Assembly: GCF_965638725.1 (NCBI RefSeq) | Contig: NC_134949.1 | Location: 77,778,017 to 77,842,016 of the forward strand | Direction of reading: 5' to 3' | DNA: 64,000 nucleotides | DNA from: Aptenodytes patagonicus | Taxonomy: Eukaryota > Chordata > Aves > Sphenisciformes > Spheniscidae | Position numbers and translations under genes: made by a program | Part shown: positions 10,879 to 23,800 of the stretch, piece after piece | How positions within the stretch are numbered: position 1 is the first letter of the stretch | Layout: each line of letters opens with the position of its first letter | Notes under the pieces: model-generated | The model's database searches: none | What the model saw: only the letters and a program-made list of their open reading frames with translations | What the model was told of the DNA's origin: nothing

Positions 10879-13800
10879 TCAATGATACCATAACAGTATA
10901 CAATTTGTTTCACTTATCTTTCCATTTATGACTCTATTCGCTTAAGACAGCATAAAAGTTTGCTTTGGGAAGTGGCACTATGAATCACAGGTTATTGGTT
11001 GATCATACTTTATCCATATGTGCTGGTTGCTCCTACTTTCAGTCGAACCAGCTTTCCAAAAAGACAAAAACCTCAACTCAAAGCAAGAATGACTCACAGC
11101 CTTAAAAGTTCCCTGAGCCAAAAAATCTGCTAGTAGAAAGCAGAACGGCAGTAAAATACACTAAACTTGGTGTAAACCAATGGAAACACTAGTGGCCTAC
11201 CATAATAGTGGACCAATACAAATAATCAATGAGATGGCAATACTCCCAGCTGTGGGCATAAGAGTTTCTAAGAAATTTAATTGCCAAAAAGAGCAACAGC
11301 TAACCACTCAATTTATTTCTCACTGTATTTGAATGACACAAGACTGACAGCGTTCTTTATATGAAGTTCTCTCCTAACACAGAAAGATTAAAGAAAAGTT
11401 GTTTAAAGGAAATGGTTATCCAGTTTCAGTTCTCACACGTAAAACAGAGTGCTCACATTTTGGAATGGAACTATGACCTCAGCCCAGCAAGAACTTGGGA
11501 ATAATTCTACTCAGTTAAGTTCACCCTAGAGCTTAACCAAGCTGCTCAATGGCTCCTATAAGTTAAGCACAATTGTATGTTGACCAGATATTAGATTACT
11601 TAGATTGGTTAGATTATTTCAGGTAAACAACAAAACAAAAAAGTTTTGAAGCTTTTATCTGTAACTATTAAGGGACAGAGAGAACCTGAAGACTTTGGAA
11701 AAAAAATGCTTTTAAAAATGTTATTCAAGGACTGTGGAAGCAAGCATGCCTACAAGTTGATGTTGTATACATGTGGTTCCATTAAATACAGAGTTGCTTT
11801 AACATACCTAGACCTGTTTGTTAAAGATATGTCACTTCTCCTGACAAGAAAGCAGCATTCAGCAGTGATCCAGATATCTGTCAATTTGCCAAGAAAGCCT
11901 CTATTAAGGGAGAGGATCAGAGGCATAAGTCAAACTAAAAAGATTTTGGGAAGAGAGGGGTTTGTCCTACAACTCATGGCAGATCATTTATTGAAATCTA
12001 TACTTCACATTACCCCTTTTAAGAAGGACACATTAAGCATATTCACCTCGCACCCTTTATTTGACCTATTAAGTCAGAAATAAAAAAAAAAAATCAAACA
12101 CACACATAAGCTTAAAAGAAGAGTGAAGTATGGCTGTGCATCTGCTATTGAGAACAAATAAAATTCTTATTTCAATATTCACCTACCATTACAATGCTAA
12201 GTAAGAAGTTCTGTGCAAGTTGTTTTTGGAACCCAGAACCCTTGGCTATGCTCAGAAAGCAGAGTTTGAGATGCCAGGTATAGAACTCTGCTAGTTCTTT
12301 CAGAGCTCAGTCAATACACACCTTTTGTTGTTACAATCACCAGCTGGCAATGCATCAGCCTCATATGTGAGGGAGATTAACTTACTATCCTACATAAAAA
12401 TCAGATCAGTCCTATTTGTGCTACTCGTGTACAAAGACACAATAAGACAGAAAGAATGTCACACTTCTGAAAAAAAGACACTTCACAATGAAGATTACAG
12501 GAACACCATAGTCATCCAGTTTTAATATCAGTAAACAACCCACTACTTTATAATCAAAAGCTAAGAGTTTGCAAGTACATCACGATTCTGTGATACATAA
12601 ATCACAACGGGCATGAGCAGATATTTAACACACATACTTCTGAACTCCCCTGAGTTCACAGTGTCACTTAAAACCTGCGTGGCACCCATCTACTATGTTG
12701 CATCTATAAGTTCATGTCATAAGATTATATAAAACCCAGCCTTTTTGGTTTCAGTAAAACTATTTGAAACAAATATTTAATAATATGATTTGACAGACTG
12801 TTCTTATCCTCGCCATTTTTGCTGTTATATTGTAGTCTGGTTTGGTATTCACTGGTCTAGAGTATACGATAAAAGGCAAAGAAGCTTGTTTAAAAATTTT
12901 GGTCTGTAGATGCTTTGGAATTAATTCTTAACTTTATGCAGAGTCCTACACAAGCAAAAAGGGTTAATAACATGCATCGGCCCAAAAACAAACACTGCAA
13001 GATACAGGTTTCCAACACTGTTAAATTATTTACAACATGTTGTGTAAGCCAGAACAGTTTTTAAATATTTGCATATTCTAAAAAGTTGAACCAAACCACA
13101 TCACTTAAAGCCTTAGAGACATTTGCTTTTTGCTTCAGAGCTCATTACTGTGTAGCGTTACAATATCCATGCTAGCTCTATCCCTATTTACTAATTAGGG
13201 CTGGGTACCTTCTCAAATATTGACACATCCTGTCCACCAAGACTCACAGGACTCTACCAATGCACACCAGTTCACAGTGGCTCAAGCAGAATCACTCGCG
13301 CTCCAAGGAGCGCACATCAAGGCAGATTCTAGACCAACACCATTAGAGAAATTTTGACCGTTACCTTCCCCCAAGCAAGGTACCTTGCAGGATAGCACAT
13401 AAAGGAATGACATTCAAATCTCGTGACAAATTCAACTATGACTGTAGACTGGGCTCACTCAATCCAGTGAGCCAACTAGCCAGTAACATTCGTATTAAGT
13501 ACACCATTCTATTCAACCACAGACTCAGAATACTTAGCTCGGTTTATCTCAGTACAGTTACATCACTGTTATTTCCTGTTTTCTTCCTTTTCATGTCCTG
13601 AGAACAATTCATCATTACATTAAGTCAAGTCAAAAATCAGTAACTAGGTTTAGTTGAAAGGAACACCACCACTTCTTGAAGTTTTATGGATTAAAGATAA
13701 GACAGAATTCAAATTAAATCCTATGTTACAAAAGACACTGTTCATCTCACAGACTAGTCTTCAATTCAAGCATTAGAAACTCCATTCCAGGTATCGGGCA

Positions 13801-16800
13801 ACGAGTAAGTCATTAAATCTTAGAATTTCTTTTAAAAAGCAGAGATCCCAAGAACCAACAAAACACTACTCCAATGTATTAGTTTACATGCATATTTAAA
13901 CAAACCTATTAAAAAAGAAAAATTTCAATCTGCATCTACCGTTCTCCTGGCTTATTGTATGAGAAGACACACCTTTTTCTAGGACCTGCTACTCCGGCAC
14001 TGAAAAAACCACGCACCATCTCAGAAGCAGAAAGCTACCTTTTAGCTAATTTGTATTACTCCCACAGATTCATACAAGCGCAGGCAATTCCTGACTAGCA
14101 GCACTGCTATGCATTTTATCCTTTGCCATTCCTGTGACAAGCACAGAAGTCTCTTGTCCTGCAGTTACAGGCTACCAATTCAAATCACAGTAACCTTTAG
14201 GCTCATTTTAACCACAATCAGTGAAGCGCGGAATTGACACAAGGACATCTTTAAGCAAGTAGCTCACTCAGGTCTAGAGAAGGAAAATGTACCCATATGC
14301 TGTATAAACAGACCATGAGAACAAAACTTCTCATGCCTGCCACTAAATCATCCAAACATGTCACCTGGTAAAAATAAGAGGTTCACAATACTGATCTTCA
14401 GACCAACATTCAAGTGCCCCAATACAACAAAAGAAAGCAGACATCTACCCATTAGAAAAATATATCATCTAGGTATTTTCTGAAAGTATTACTTACAAAC
14501 ATTCATAGATCAAAATGTTGCCCAGAATATCACTGCACAGTCACAAAGCCATGTTACTATAATGGTATTTCAAATACTAAAGGAATGAAAAAGAAAAATT
14601 AGAAAAATACAATTAAATATACACTACAAAGTATAACAAAGTTTTTGTTACAGAGATGACTTGCGGAATATAGAAACTCTCTCATAAACCTGTGACAGTT
14701 TAAAAAAAAAAGTTAAAGAACACTTAAGACCGTCCACAAAGACGCATACAACTAACATCAAGCCCAGCAATCATAAATGCCATCTAATTTGCCAGCTCGA
14801 TATTAACTACTAACCACTTGCAGCACACCCTCTTCAAAATGAGAGAAAAAACATCGAGTAAAAAAAAATTCAAAAAATAATTCAAAAAAAAATTCCAAAT
14901 AATAGCAACTATTTCATTGCTAACTACAATTGTGCTACGTATCTTCCTTTTAACGCTGATATTGTTGCTTGATGTGTGGCATGCAGTTTAACCCCCAGGG
15001 CAGTTTTTAATGTTTATTCTAGTATGGCACCGCACAACACACAGACCCCGAGCCAAAGAAACTGACTCCAGAACTGTAAACTATGCACCACGGGGAGTTT
15101 GGAGCACTTGAACACTGAACAGCCATGCCAAGGTTAACACTACAGAGGACGAGGTAGCACCTGCACTCCTCTCCTGCTTACCATACCTAAGCTGTGGTAT
15201 AGTATGACCAGAGATCTCTAAAATGATGCTGCATTGTGCTAATTAGACATGCCCCGTGCGCTAACACTGTTTAAGCTGATTCAGTCATAATTGGCAGAAT
15301 GTAACTCTACTATCTTTGAAGGCAAATTGCAAGTTTGACAAAATATCATTTCAGGCAGGTACAGGTATGAAACAGCAAGCGCATTAGCCCTTGGTGCTAA
15401 TAACCTTAATAGTTAAAAACACAATTAAGAAGTTTTGCCCATCTGAAATACAGTCGGCAAACTGTTTCAGTTACCTCTCACCTTTAAGCAGAAACACAAG
15501 AAAGCAATGAAGCAATGTTTTTATATTAGTCTCATCACAGACATGAGAATCTTTTTGTTGCACTAAAACCAGAATGAAAACTCAGATCCTTACATAATGC
15601 GGTCTTCACTACGACTATTATAATAATGCACTGTTAATGTTTTTACCTTTTCAAAGTAGTGAAAAGGTTCTGTCTTTAGAGAAGGGCTGAACAAACTCTG
15701 CAATTAAATCCAAATTAGCAGAAGGGAAAAAATCCCCCCTGTAGCAAGAGAAAACAGTCTTATAGCAACCTTTCAAGCAGTCTGTTGTGAGGTCGTGGAG
15801 TGCAACAGAAGAAAACAAAAGCGTCTAGCACATCGTAAGGCTCATTTTTTACCCCAGTCTGGGTCACGTACAAATGATCAAACTTACTGAAACAGGTACA
15901 GGAAACGTGAGCAGTGGTGTACTTGTTTTAAATTATCCTAACTAAGCTACAGTTTTAATCAAGAATGGCTACCAAGAAAACTGAACATTTAAAACTGGGA
16001 GATTACATTTAGTTTTCAAACATTCGGTTTACGAAGGACAGCACATCTCACTCGCACCTTTCTGGCTTCCCTTACCGCTAGGGCAAAAGGATGAAGCCTC
16101 AGAGGACTGAGTCTACCAGCTTCTGAGTCACTCCAACCACAGGCAGCCAAGCAGCTAGGAAAGATGGATACAGCAAGCCAGGGAGACACTGTAGATACCC
16201 AGGCTTTCTCTAGCCAGGTAGCCTCGATGCACATAAAGAGACTTCTGTCTCTCACACAGACGTTTCACTTTGGGAGATGAGGAGATTCTTTCCGCACGCC
16301 AAAAAAGGGAAAGTCAAGAGAGAAGGCGGCAATGGCAAGACCAGGAAGCCTGACTTAGCTAGGTCATTATCGGTACTCAGGAGGCTGTGAGCCGCTTAAA
16401 ACCTCACTCTCCCGCGTAGAAACACCTCCTCCCACCAAATCAGCATCGTTACCTGCCGTCATCCAGGACGCCGGGATTTCAAAGCCGGGAGGAAAAACCC
16501 AATCCCTCAATTCTAGGTCTCCCTCCTCGCCCTCTTTTCCTCCCCTCCCAAAACCAAAGCCGTCACCACCACCGAGTGGGTCACTAAACTTCCCCGAGCA
16601 GCGAGCTCTTCCCTCCTACAGGAACCGAGCCTCCCCGCAGCCAGTGTCGTCATCCCTCGCAAGCCCCAGCCCTGCCCTTCCCCGCCAGGCGCCGTGCAAG
16701 GAGAGCTTCACCTTCCCCGCGCCCGCCGGAGAGGAAGCCCCGACACCACCGCGGGGCTCGCGGGCCTGCACCCCCCTCCCCGCCCCCCGGCTCCCTCCCC

Positions 16801-17173
16801 AAGGCGCGCGCTCCCCGCGCGCCCGCTGCCCCTCCGCGCCGCCGCCGCGCCTCGGCGCTGTCACTCCCGTCCGCTCGCCGCAGGGACGCCGAGCCCCCGC
16901 CGGCACCCAAACGGGCCTTCGCGGCACGCCACCCGCCCCGCCCCGCCCCGCGCGGCCCGACCCCGCCACGGGGCACGGGCAGCGCCGCCGCCGCCGCCGG
17001 CCCAGCCGCGACGGCTGAACCAACCGCTCTCCCCGCGCTCGCCGGTGGGACCCCGCCGCTCGCCATTCCGCGCCCCCCCGCCCCAAAAAAGGCTCCGACG
17101 GGGATCTAAACCCCGGCCTCCGCCTCAAGCCTCTACCTGAGGGTAGGGCCCAAGACGACGGCGCCGCCCTCAC

Positions 17174-17290
17174 CTGAAGTGCCGGGAAGTGCCCGTCTCC
17201 TGTGCCCGCCGGCAGCGAAGAAGGAGGGGCTGACGAGACGGCGAGAGAGCGCGGAGGAACGCGACAGAAACCCCAGCGCTCCGCTCCCCG
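17174..17290 (-). other. PACSIN2: Putative non-coding exon 1 of PACSIN2
   Basis: On the minus strand the sequence CTTCAG|GTGAGGG forms a consensus donor with the last exon base at 17174. The 5' end is uncertain. It is placed about 60-80 nt downstream of the nearer CCAAT box (17349-17353). No ATG-initiated frame resembling the PACSIN2 F-BAR start is present, so the exon would be 5' UTR, as in mammals. Gene identity is inferred from synteny with TTLL1 and BIK, not from coding sequence. Confidence 0.45.
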
Positions 17291-17348
17291 CCGCGCCGCC
17301 GCACCGACTGCCGCCCCCCGCGCCCGCCTGCGTCCGCCCGCCTCTCCC

Positions 17349-17353
17349 ATTGG
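17349..17353 (-). promoter_or_regulatory. PACSIN2: CCAAT box (minus strand)
   Basis: ATTGG on the plus strand within CCCATTGGCGG gives CCAAT on the minus strand, the NF-Y site. It lies upstream of the presumed start of the minus-strand exon. Confidence 0.6.
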
Positions 17354-17417
17354 CGGACGCCCAGCCGCCTCCCGACTGGGCGAGGGCGAAGCGCAGGCTC
17401 CCGCCCCGCCACCGCCC

Positions 17418-17422
17418 ATTGG
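17418..17422 (-). promoter_or_regulatory. PACSIN2: Second CCAAT box (minus strand)
   Basis: ATTGG within GCCCATTGGCTC, 69 bp from the first. Same-orientation CCAAT boxes spaced by tens of bases are usual for NF-Y-driven CpG promoters. Confidence 0.6.
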
Positions 17423-17800
17423 CTCTCCGCGACTGCCAGTTAACGCTGCTTCCTAGTCGAGGGCTGGAAGGGGCGGTGGGAGCAAAGGTAGCTGGCGGGC
17501 GGCGGGGGTATGTGCGCGCGGCCGGCGCGCGGTGCCCAACGGCTGTCGGAGGCTACCAGCGCCGAGCGCGCCTCGGGGTGGCCCGCGGCCCGCCCCCGCG
17601 CCCGTCCTGCGGGCCGAGCCCCCGGCTCGGGGGGCACCTCATGAGGGGGCTCTGGCCGCTGCGGCGCGGCGGGGTACGCGTCTGCGCCCGGCGGTGCCAG
17701 CGGCTGCCACCCCGCGCCTGCCGGGCAGCCTGCCCGCCCCGACCGGCTCGCCGAGCGGGCAGCCGCTGTGTACGTACGGATAGGTACATACGTGGTCGGA

Positions 17801-20800
17801 AACCGCTGACAGTAACGCTGCAGAACGTGGCAGGGCGCGACGCGAATAGAAAAACCGCGCTTATGTCCCGTTTCCGCTGCGGGGGACCTTGAACGAGCAG
17901 ATTTTGTTTCCCGACGCGGAATTTGAGAGGGACTTTTTAACGCCCGAAAGTGGCGAAGGCTTTAATTCCCCTTCTGATCCCGCGGCAGTCCCTCCGTGTA
18001 ACGCAGTGCCCTCTAACACCACAATGCGGCAACGATGGTGCTGCATTTGTTACACTTCTCTTCTGGCCCCGTCTGTCAGCTGGAGCCGCGTCTTGCCGGG
18101 CGAGACAGCGCAGGACTTCGGGGGCTTGTCTGTCAGCTGCATTTGAGACAGAGGCGGCTCAAGGACAGAGCCACCTTTAAAATAACATCGCAGGTTTTGG
18201 TTAAACCTCTGTGCGCGGCGGTACGCGGTACTTGAATAGTATCGCAGGCAGAACTGTTATTCCAGCCCTTGCCTATCTTTCAGACTTATTTGCTTTAGAC
18301 AGAGGAGTATTTCAAGTTCCAAGCAGCAGCCATCACGGTAACCTTATTCCGTCCCTTCAGCCTTTGCCTTCTCCTCCACCAATTTCAGCATTTCCCTTCC
18401 ATCTGCCCTTCTCATTGCTGATCTGCCTCCAGCATTCTCCCGGAGGACGGCCTGGTTTGAGGACAGCGAGAGCTCTGGATCATTGGGTAGGGCTGCAAAA
18501 CAGTCCTAAGAGGACTTTCCTCTTGGCCATGTTTCTTATGCAAGTCTGCGTATAACCAGCATAGATGCCAAGTCTTCCTGTACTCCTTCACTAAGTGCGT
18601 GACTCATTAACTTAAGGAGTTTTAAGTTCACTGGGAATTTAGATTAGCTCAGTAGGACTGCGAGACCGTAGCACTGGGGTAAATTTTACCTTCTGAAGAA
18701 ATGTCCTTAAAAAATTGATTTGAATTAACTGCGGTTAACATTACTGTGAAATTCGGTCAGGTTGGTAAGCTTTCTAAGTTTTAACATTATTTCCCCACTC
18801 CCTAATCTCTTTTTCATCTCTCTCCTGTGTTGAAAGTTAAAAGTTCACATTTGAGAGGAGGAATCTTGAAATTTATTGCTGTTTCTTCTCTCACTTCTGA
18901 TCACGGATGCGCTTTAGTTTTCCACACAGTCTCTCTCATTAAATATGAGATCAAGCTTTGCATAAACCAGCTCTTTTTACAGGAGATTACAAGTGATACA
19001 TATAATCGTAAATACAGCTCTTTCTGTATGGACACGAATCAAGCTTCCGTTTTGCCTAGAGCGTTGTCAAAGCTGGAAATCCTCCCTGCCAGAACACTTA
19101 GACTTTCTTCAACCTCAACATCAAAACAGTCATTCATCTCTTTGTATGATCAAATAATGCTCAAACATGTTCAAAGATTGAAGAAACAGAATAGGAATTC
19201 AGTGTAAATCATACTGCTCCCTGGTAGAACTAAGTTCATACCGTGATGAAAGGGTTTCGGCAGAGGACAGAAGTTCAACCTGCAGCCGGTGGTGGACTGA
19301 CACAAAAAAAACCCCAACTATTCCACACAGAGTTGATTCAATACCACCTTGTGCCCCAAAAATCACTTGACTGTGCAGAAAACCTGTGCAAATCACATAT
19401 ACGCTACCACCTGTGAAAATCAGGGCTCACATATTAGGCACGTATGGGGGCAATGACTGTAAATGGAGCAAGAGATGTATATTCAGGCCCAGAGTCTGGT
19501 TGCAAAAACTATCAGACAGTCTTTTAACAACAAAGAAAATAGTGCCTTTTTCTTCAAATCAGCTATTCCCATACATGGACTTTGCTAGGCCTCTGTACTG
19601 CTTATACGTTTTATGTATATATTATATATATTACTTATTGTTAGATATGGTACATTATAATGTGTATATATATAGTATATATTTTATTACTATAAAACAT
19701 ATATGTTTATATTACTACATATGTTTACTATATTTACATATATATTTACTATACTACATATTTTTTGAAAAATATATATACACATATAGGCACAGTAAAT
19801 TTAGGCCTCGTGTCACAGTGCAAAGGCAGTGGTGTTGTTTTGGGAGTCCTCTTCATATGGAACTTGAACCAGTTCTGCCCTCCAAGGGAATGGAGGGTGA
19901 TCAGAAATGAGTAATTTACACAACATTTTTGTACTGACAACTGGATTCAGATTTTAACACAACTTGAGATATAACAGGTGTGTTTTTCAACTTTCCACTT
20001 AAACATCTTTATAAATGTATTAACATCTTTATAAATGCTATGAAATTATAATTTTAAAGATAAAAAGGTAAAGGCAGGACTATTAATTGGAAAAAAGAAA
20101 GTTCACCAAAAGACAATTTATATGAACATTTTATTTTAATATTTGGAGGTTTCTCGAGGCACCACTTTAGGGAATAGTATTTTCAAGCTGCTGAATATTT
20201 TCTGCTGGTTGCAAGATGTTTCCTATGCTCTTTACATTTAGATGAAAAATGCTTAGATACCTTTGGAAGCCAGTAAGACAATAACAGCAATCAGAATTTT
20301 AAAAATACATTTTTAATTGTGAAGTTTTTGCCCCTTTTCCTAGTGTACCATTTGAGACAAGTTGGAAGCAACATTATTAGAGTTGTCTTAGTCTACTTTT
20401 TGGATCAACAGTATTGATCTTCCTGTGAATTACCTCTATATGCAAAAGCAGAATTTGTCTGCGTTGGGGTTAATACACATGCTGGTGTAGTAATTTGGCT
20501 TCATTACTTATAGTACCACAGTTTAATGTATGTATAAATATATACAGGCTTGAGGCCACATGCACTGAATAAATACATATATACACTTGAAAAAATACTT
20601 GGGGAAATATACCTCAGTGGTTAATAAAGTACTACTTTTTTCAATTTATAAAATGTAAATTATCTTCATGCATATTCAGACAATAAGCTTTTCTTGTAGT
20701 GAATTAAAAGAGATTAGTGGTCTAATTATATCTATCATCAGTCATGCAACCTCCCAGCATGATGACACTATTATGATGCCATAAATAATTTACTGATATA

Positions 20801-23800
20801 GTGAATCACACTTTAACATATTAATCATTTTGGTTTTAGTATTTTGATATTTTTTTCCTAAATATTAAAATTCAGTTATTCTCTGAACATTTTCAGTTAT
20901 ATTCAGAATGTGACATCCTGGGAAAGATTATCTCAATCTTTTTTCTTAGAAGAAAGGCTAACAGTCTGTGCAGCCCCGCTGGTAAGCATTTCATTTAGAC
21001 TGTTAGGAACAGGACAGGAAGTTTCTGAAAAAGAAAGAAAAAAATAATAATTCGTCTCTCATTTTAGATAAGTATCCCACGGTTATTTTTACTTTTAACA
21101 CAATCTATTTTTAAATATGCTTCTTGTGTCTTCTGTGGTCCTCAGAAATTCCATGTGTCCTTTTAAGCACTAATACTTTCTCTGCAAAGAAATTCTGTCT
21201 CTTGGCTTCACTCAGTGCAAATTTTATTGGTGTTTCTTGACTCTTGCAATAACATTTCAGCATTCACTTCAGAACACTTCTCTCTAGCTAAGAAAGCTCA
21301 GGTGTTATATATATTTATTTATTTACACTTTAAATCTGAATTTAAATCCCGAACCATATTTTGATTGCAAATATGATGCCATTCATGATTATATATGCCA
21401 ACCAATGACACAGAATTTCAGAATATTAAATTTAATTCCACTCAATCAGTTCCACTGTTTCACTGCCCAACTTTCACTGGGGAAGAAGTTTTCATGTATA
21501 AGACATGTTCTTGTCTGAAATATTCTTTATTAGCTCCTTGTTTTTCACATTACTGTTTTTAATTAGTGTTTCATACTGTCCAAACTTTTCTATTTCACAA
21601 CAATTGTCTGTGATTATCTAAGATGTGAATGATATGCTTTTAATAGGTACAAAATTTGAGAGTAATTAAGGCATAGAAGACTCTCTGTCAATGGTAAAGA
21701 TAACATGTTGTATGTTATCACTGTCATAACAATTGGAAAAGTTCTGGCTGTGGACTGCTTTGAGTATGGAGAGTTTCCTTAAGCTTGCCTAAGCTTTGAT
21801 GGCAACTTAAAAAAAAAGTGGAAAAAGAATACAGTCTAGCACAAACAACTTCCTACTATTCAGTAAAAACAACCAGTTTTTCCAAGATACTAATTTATGT
21901 TCCTATTTCCTCTTAATAATCGAATTTTTAACAAAATTGTGGCTAAAGTCAGCTTTTCCCAGCTATACACATTTAATTTATTTTCTGCAGAGAATAAAGT
22001 TTTTGTTTGTTAAGAAACCCTACAGGTTAGCATAACTAGCTATGGACACCAGTGTTATGTTTTGGTACCTACGCACCAGTCATTCCCACTGAACTGAAGG
22101 CTTGAGCGAGCTGTTTTAATAAAGCAGGCACAAAATGTAAGTTGCTTTCTGTTTTTTCCACCTAAGTAAACTGAACAGTAACTACTTCAGAAACAGCACT
22201 AGTTTATAATGACAGAGTAAAGCCCTTCCTTTACTACAGATAAATGAGCTCTGCCTGACATGTTCTGCTGCTGAAATGCAGGACTATATATCTTCTGTGA
22301 AATGTCTATTGTTTTGCTAAGTTTATAGCAGGAAGTGAATCAGGAGATGGGGACATTTTAGGCAGAAGTTCTATTGTAAAGCCAACAGCAACAAAGTAGC
22401 TTTAGGGATAATACTGTTTCTTTTATTCTAATTAAGTTCCTAAAGCCATATAAAGAAGCTATTCTGTGGGAATCTTATTAATTCCTTCCATGTCAAAGAA
22501 TTAATAGGGAGAAAGGTTAGTGCCCAGGAAGCAAGCCCCACTATTCAACTCTAGCAATAAGCTCCTTCTACACTGATGTCATTATAACAATTCCCGTAGC
22601 TGTTTAGAGCTTGTCTATTTAACTCTTCATACAATACTGTCGTTATGCCAGTGATCACTTGAGCATATGAAGAACGGTATTTTAGGGCTGAGACGCACAT
22701 TTAATTTAGCTCTGCCTGGCAAGTTATTACACTAGCCGCAGTCAGAACTTCTGAGAATTGTTATTTGTGACTTTTTTTGCTCCACTGAAAGCCGAAACAG
22801 TTTCTTCACCCTACAGTTAGATACATTTGGAGGATGATTGGCCTAGGGCCAGGGTTAGTTACTCAGAACTAGAAGCTTGTCTGCTTGCAGTCGCTTAGAT
22901 TTAAGACCACTTAAGCCCTCTCAGTCAGATGTAAAACAGTCTTTAATCTTTTGGAGAACTAGGCTCCGGCAAAAAGAGCTACCTTGCCTTTGAATGAGAG
23001 CATCCACACGAGGTTTAACATTTTTTATTATACGTCAGCATCACACCTTTAGTCAATTCCCCTTGACTCCTACAGTAGACTCATGCCCCAAGTGGCGTAC
23101 ACATCTCTCTAATCACCTCAGTTCCAGCCGATAGCAGAGCATGCCCCGGGCTGTTATCAGTTTGTACACCACTTTGTACCATTAGTTCTGTCCTTCTACA
23201 GCCATAGATTTAGTTAAGGATGCAGGACTGAAAAGTTTAAGATTTTATCCCCGAGTAGGCAATTAAAGTTTTCATTTCCAGTTTCTCTTCCTCCTTACCA
23301 GATTTTCTCCTTTACCTTTCAAGGCCGTGTACAAACAAGCATCTCACAGGGTGATATCCACATACTACCCTCCTCCTCCTCCCCCAAAATTATTAGCTAT
23401 GACTGCTTTTGTTCCCTTGTCATCCTCCTGTTTCTGAGTCTGCAGACAAGCTGCTTCATGCACAGGGCAAACTCTCATTCCAGCTAACACAGAACATGAC
23501 CCTTTCCTTATTCAAATTCCTTCAGAGAACCATTGTATTTTTCAACAGGTATTACGTGGAAAAAATAGACATTACATAGCAATGGAGGTTCCCAATTTTG
23601 AGTTTCTCAAGAACATTTCACTTATGTACATGAGGCCTCAAGTTCTTCATAGAAAAGGAAGACTTCCCGCTTGCTTACAGATTTTTTTTGGGGTTTGTTT
23701 GTTACTGATAATCAGAAAGCCAATCTTAGTCATCTAGAATTTCATGTTATTTCAGTTTTGTTCCTTAAAACTCCCTTTGCATATGTAGGTTTTTCATGTA

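Larger units (their letters stand above)
1..17173 (-). other. PACSIN2: Probable first intron of PACSIN2 (partial)
   Basis: AT-rich non-coding DNA downstream, on the minus strand, of the splice donor at 17173. I found no PACSIN2 coding exon and no other convincing coding exon here. The assignment rests on synteny: in mammals PACSIN2 lies next to TTLL1 on the same strand and begins with a non-coding exon followed by a long intron. Apart from the repeats listed separately (1488-2050, 5680-5817, 9810-10873) the stretch holds only short A/T runs, a short CA run near 2157 and isolated open frames of 60-145 codons without recognisable content. Confidence 0.5.
16600..17800. promoter_or_regulatory. 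PACSIN2: CpG island, PACSIN2 promoter region
   Basis: An abrupt change from AT-rich sequence to very GC- and CpG-rich sequence, with runs such as GCCGCCGCCGCCG. Long open frames on both strands (up to 267 codons, 16616-17419 minus) are composition effects: proline-, arginine- and alanine-rich, overlapping in several frames. The island surrounds the minus-strand splice donor at 17173 and two CCAAT boxes on the minus strand, marking a minus-strand housekeeping-type promoter. Confidence 0.85.

Noticed and set aside
16616..17892. Several long open frames on both strands (up to 267 codons) in the first CpG island
   Set aside because: They overlap in many frames and are made of A, P, R and G through GC-rich composition; no domain or splice logic supports them.
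19386..19910. 174-codon plus-strand frame with apparent hydrophobic segments
   Set aside because: The Y/I/L-rich part is a translated TA repeat.
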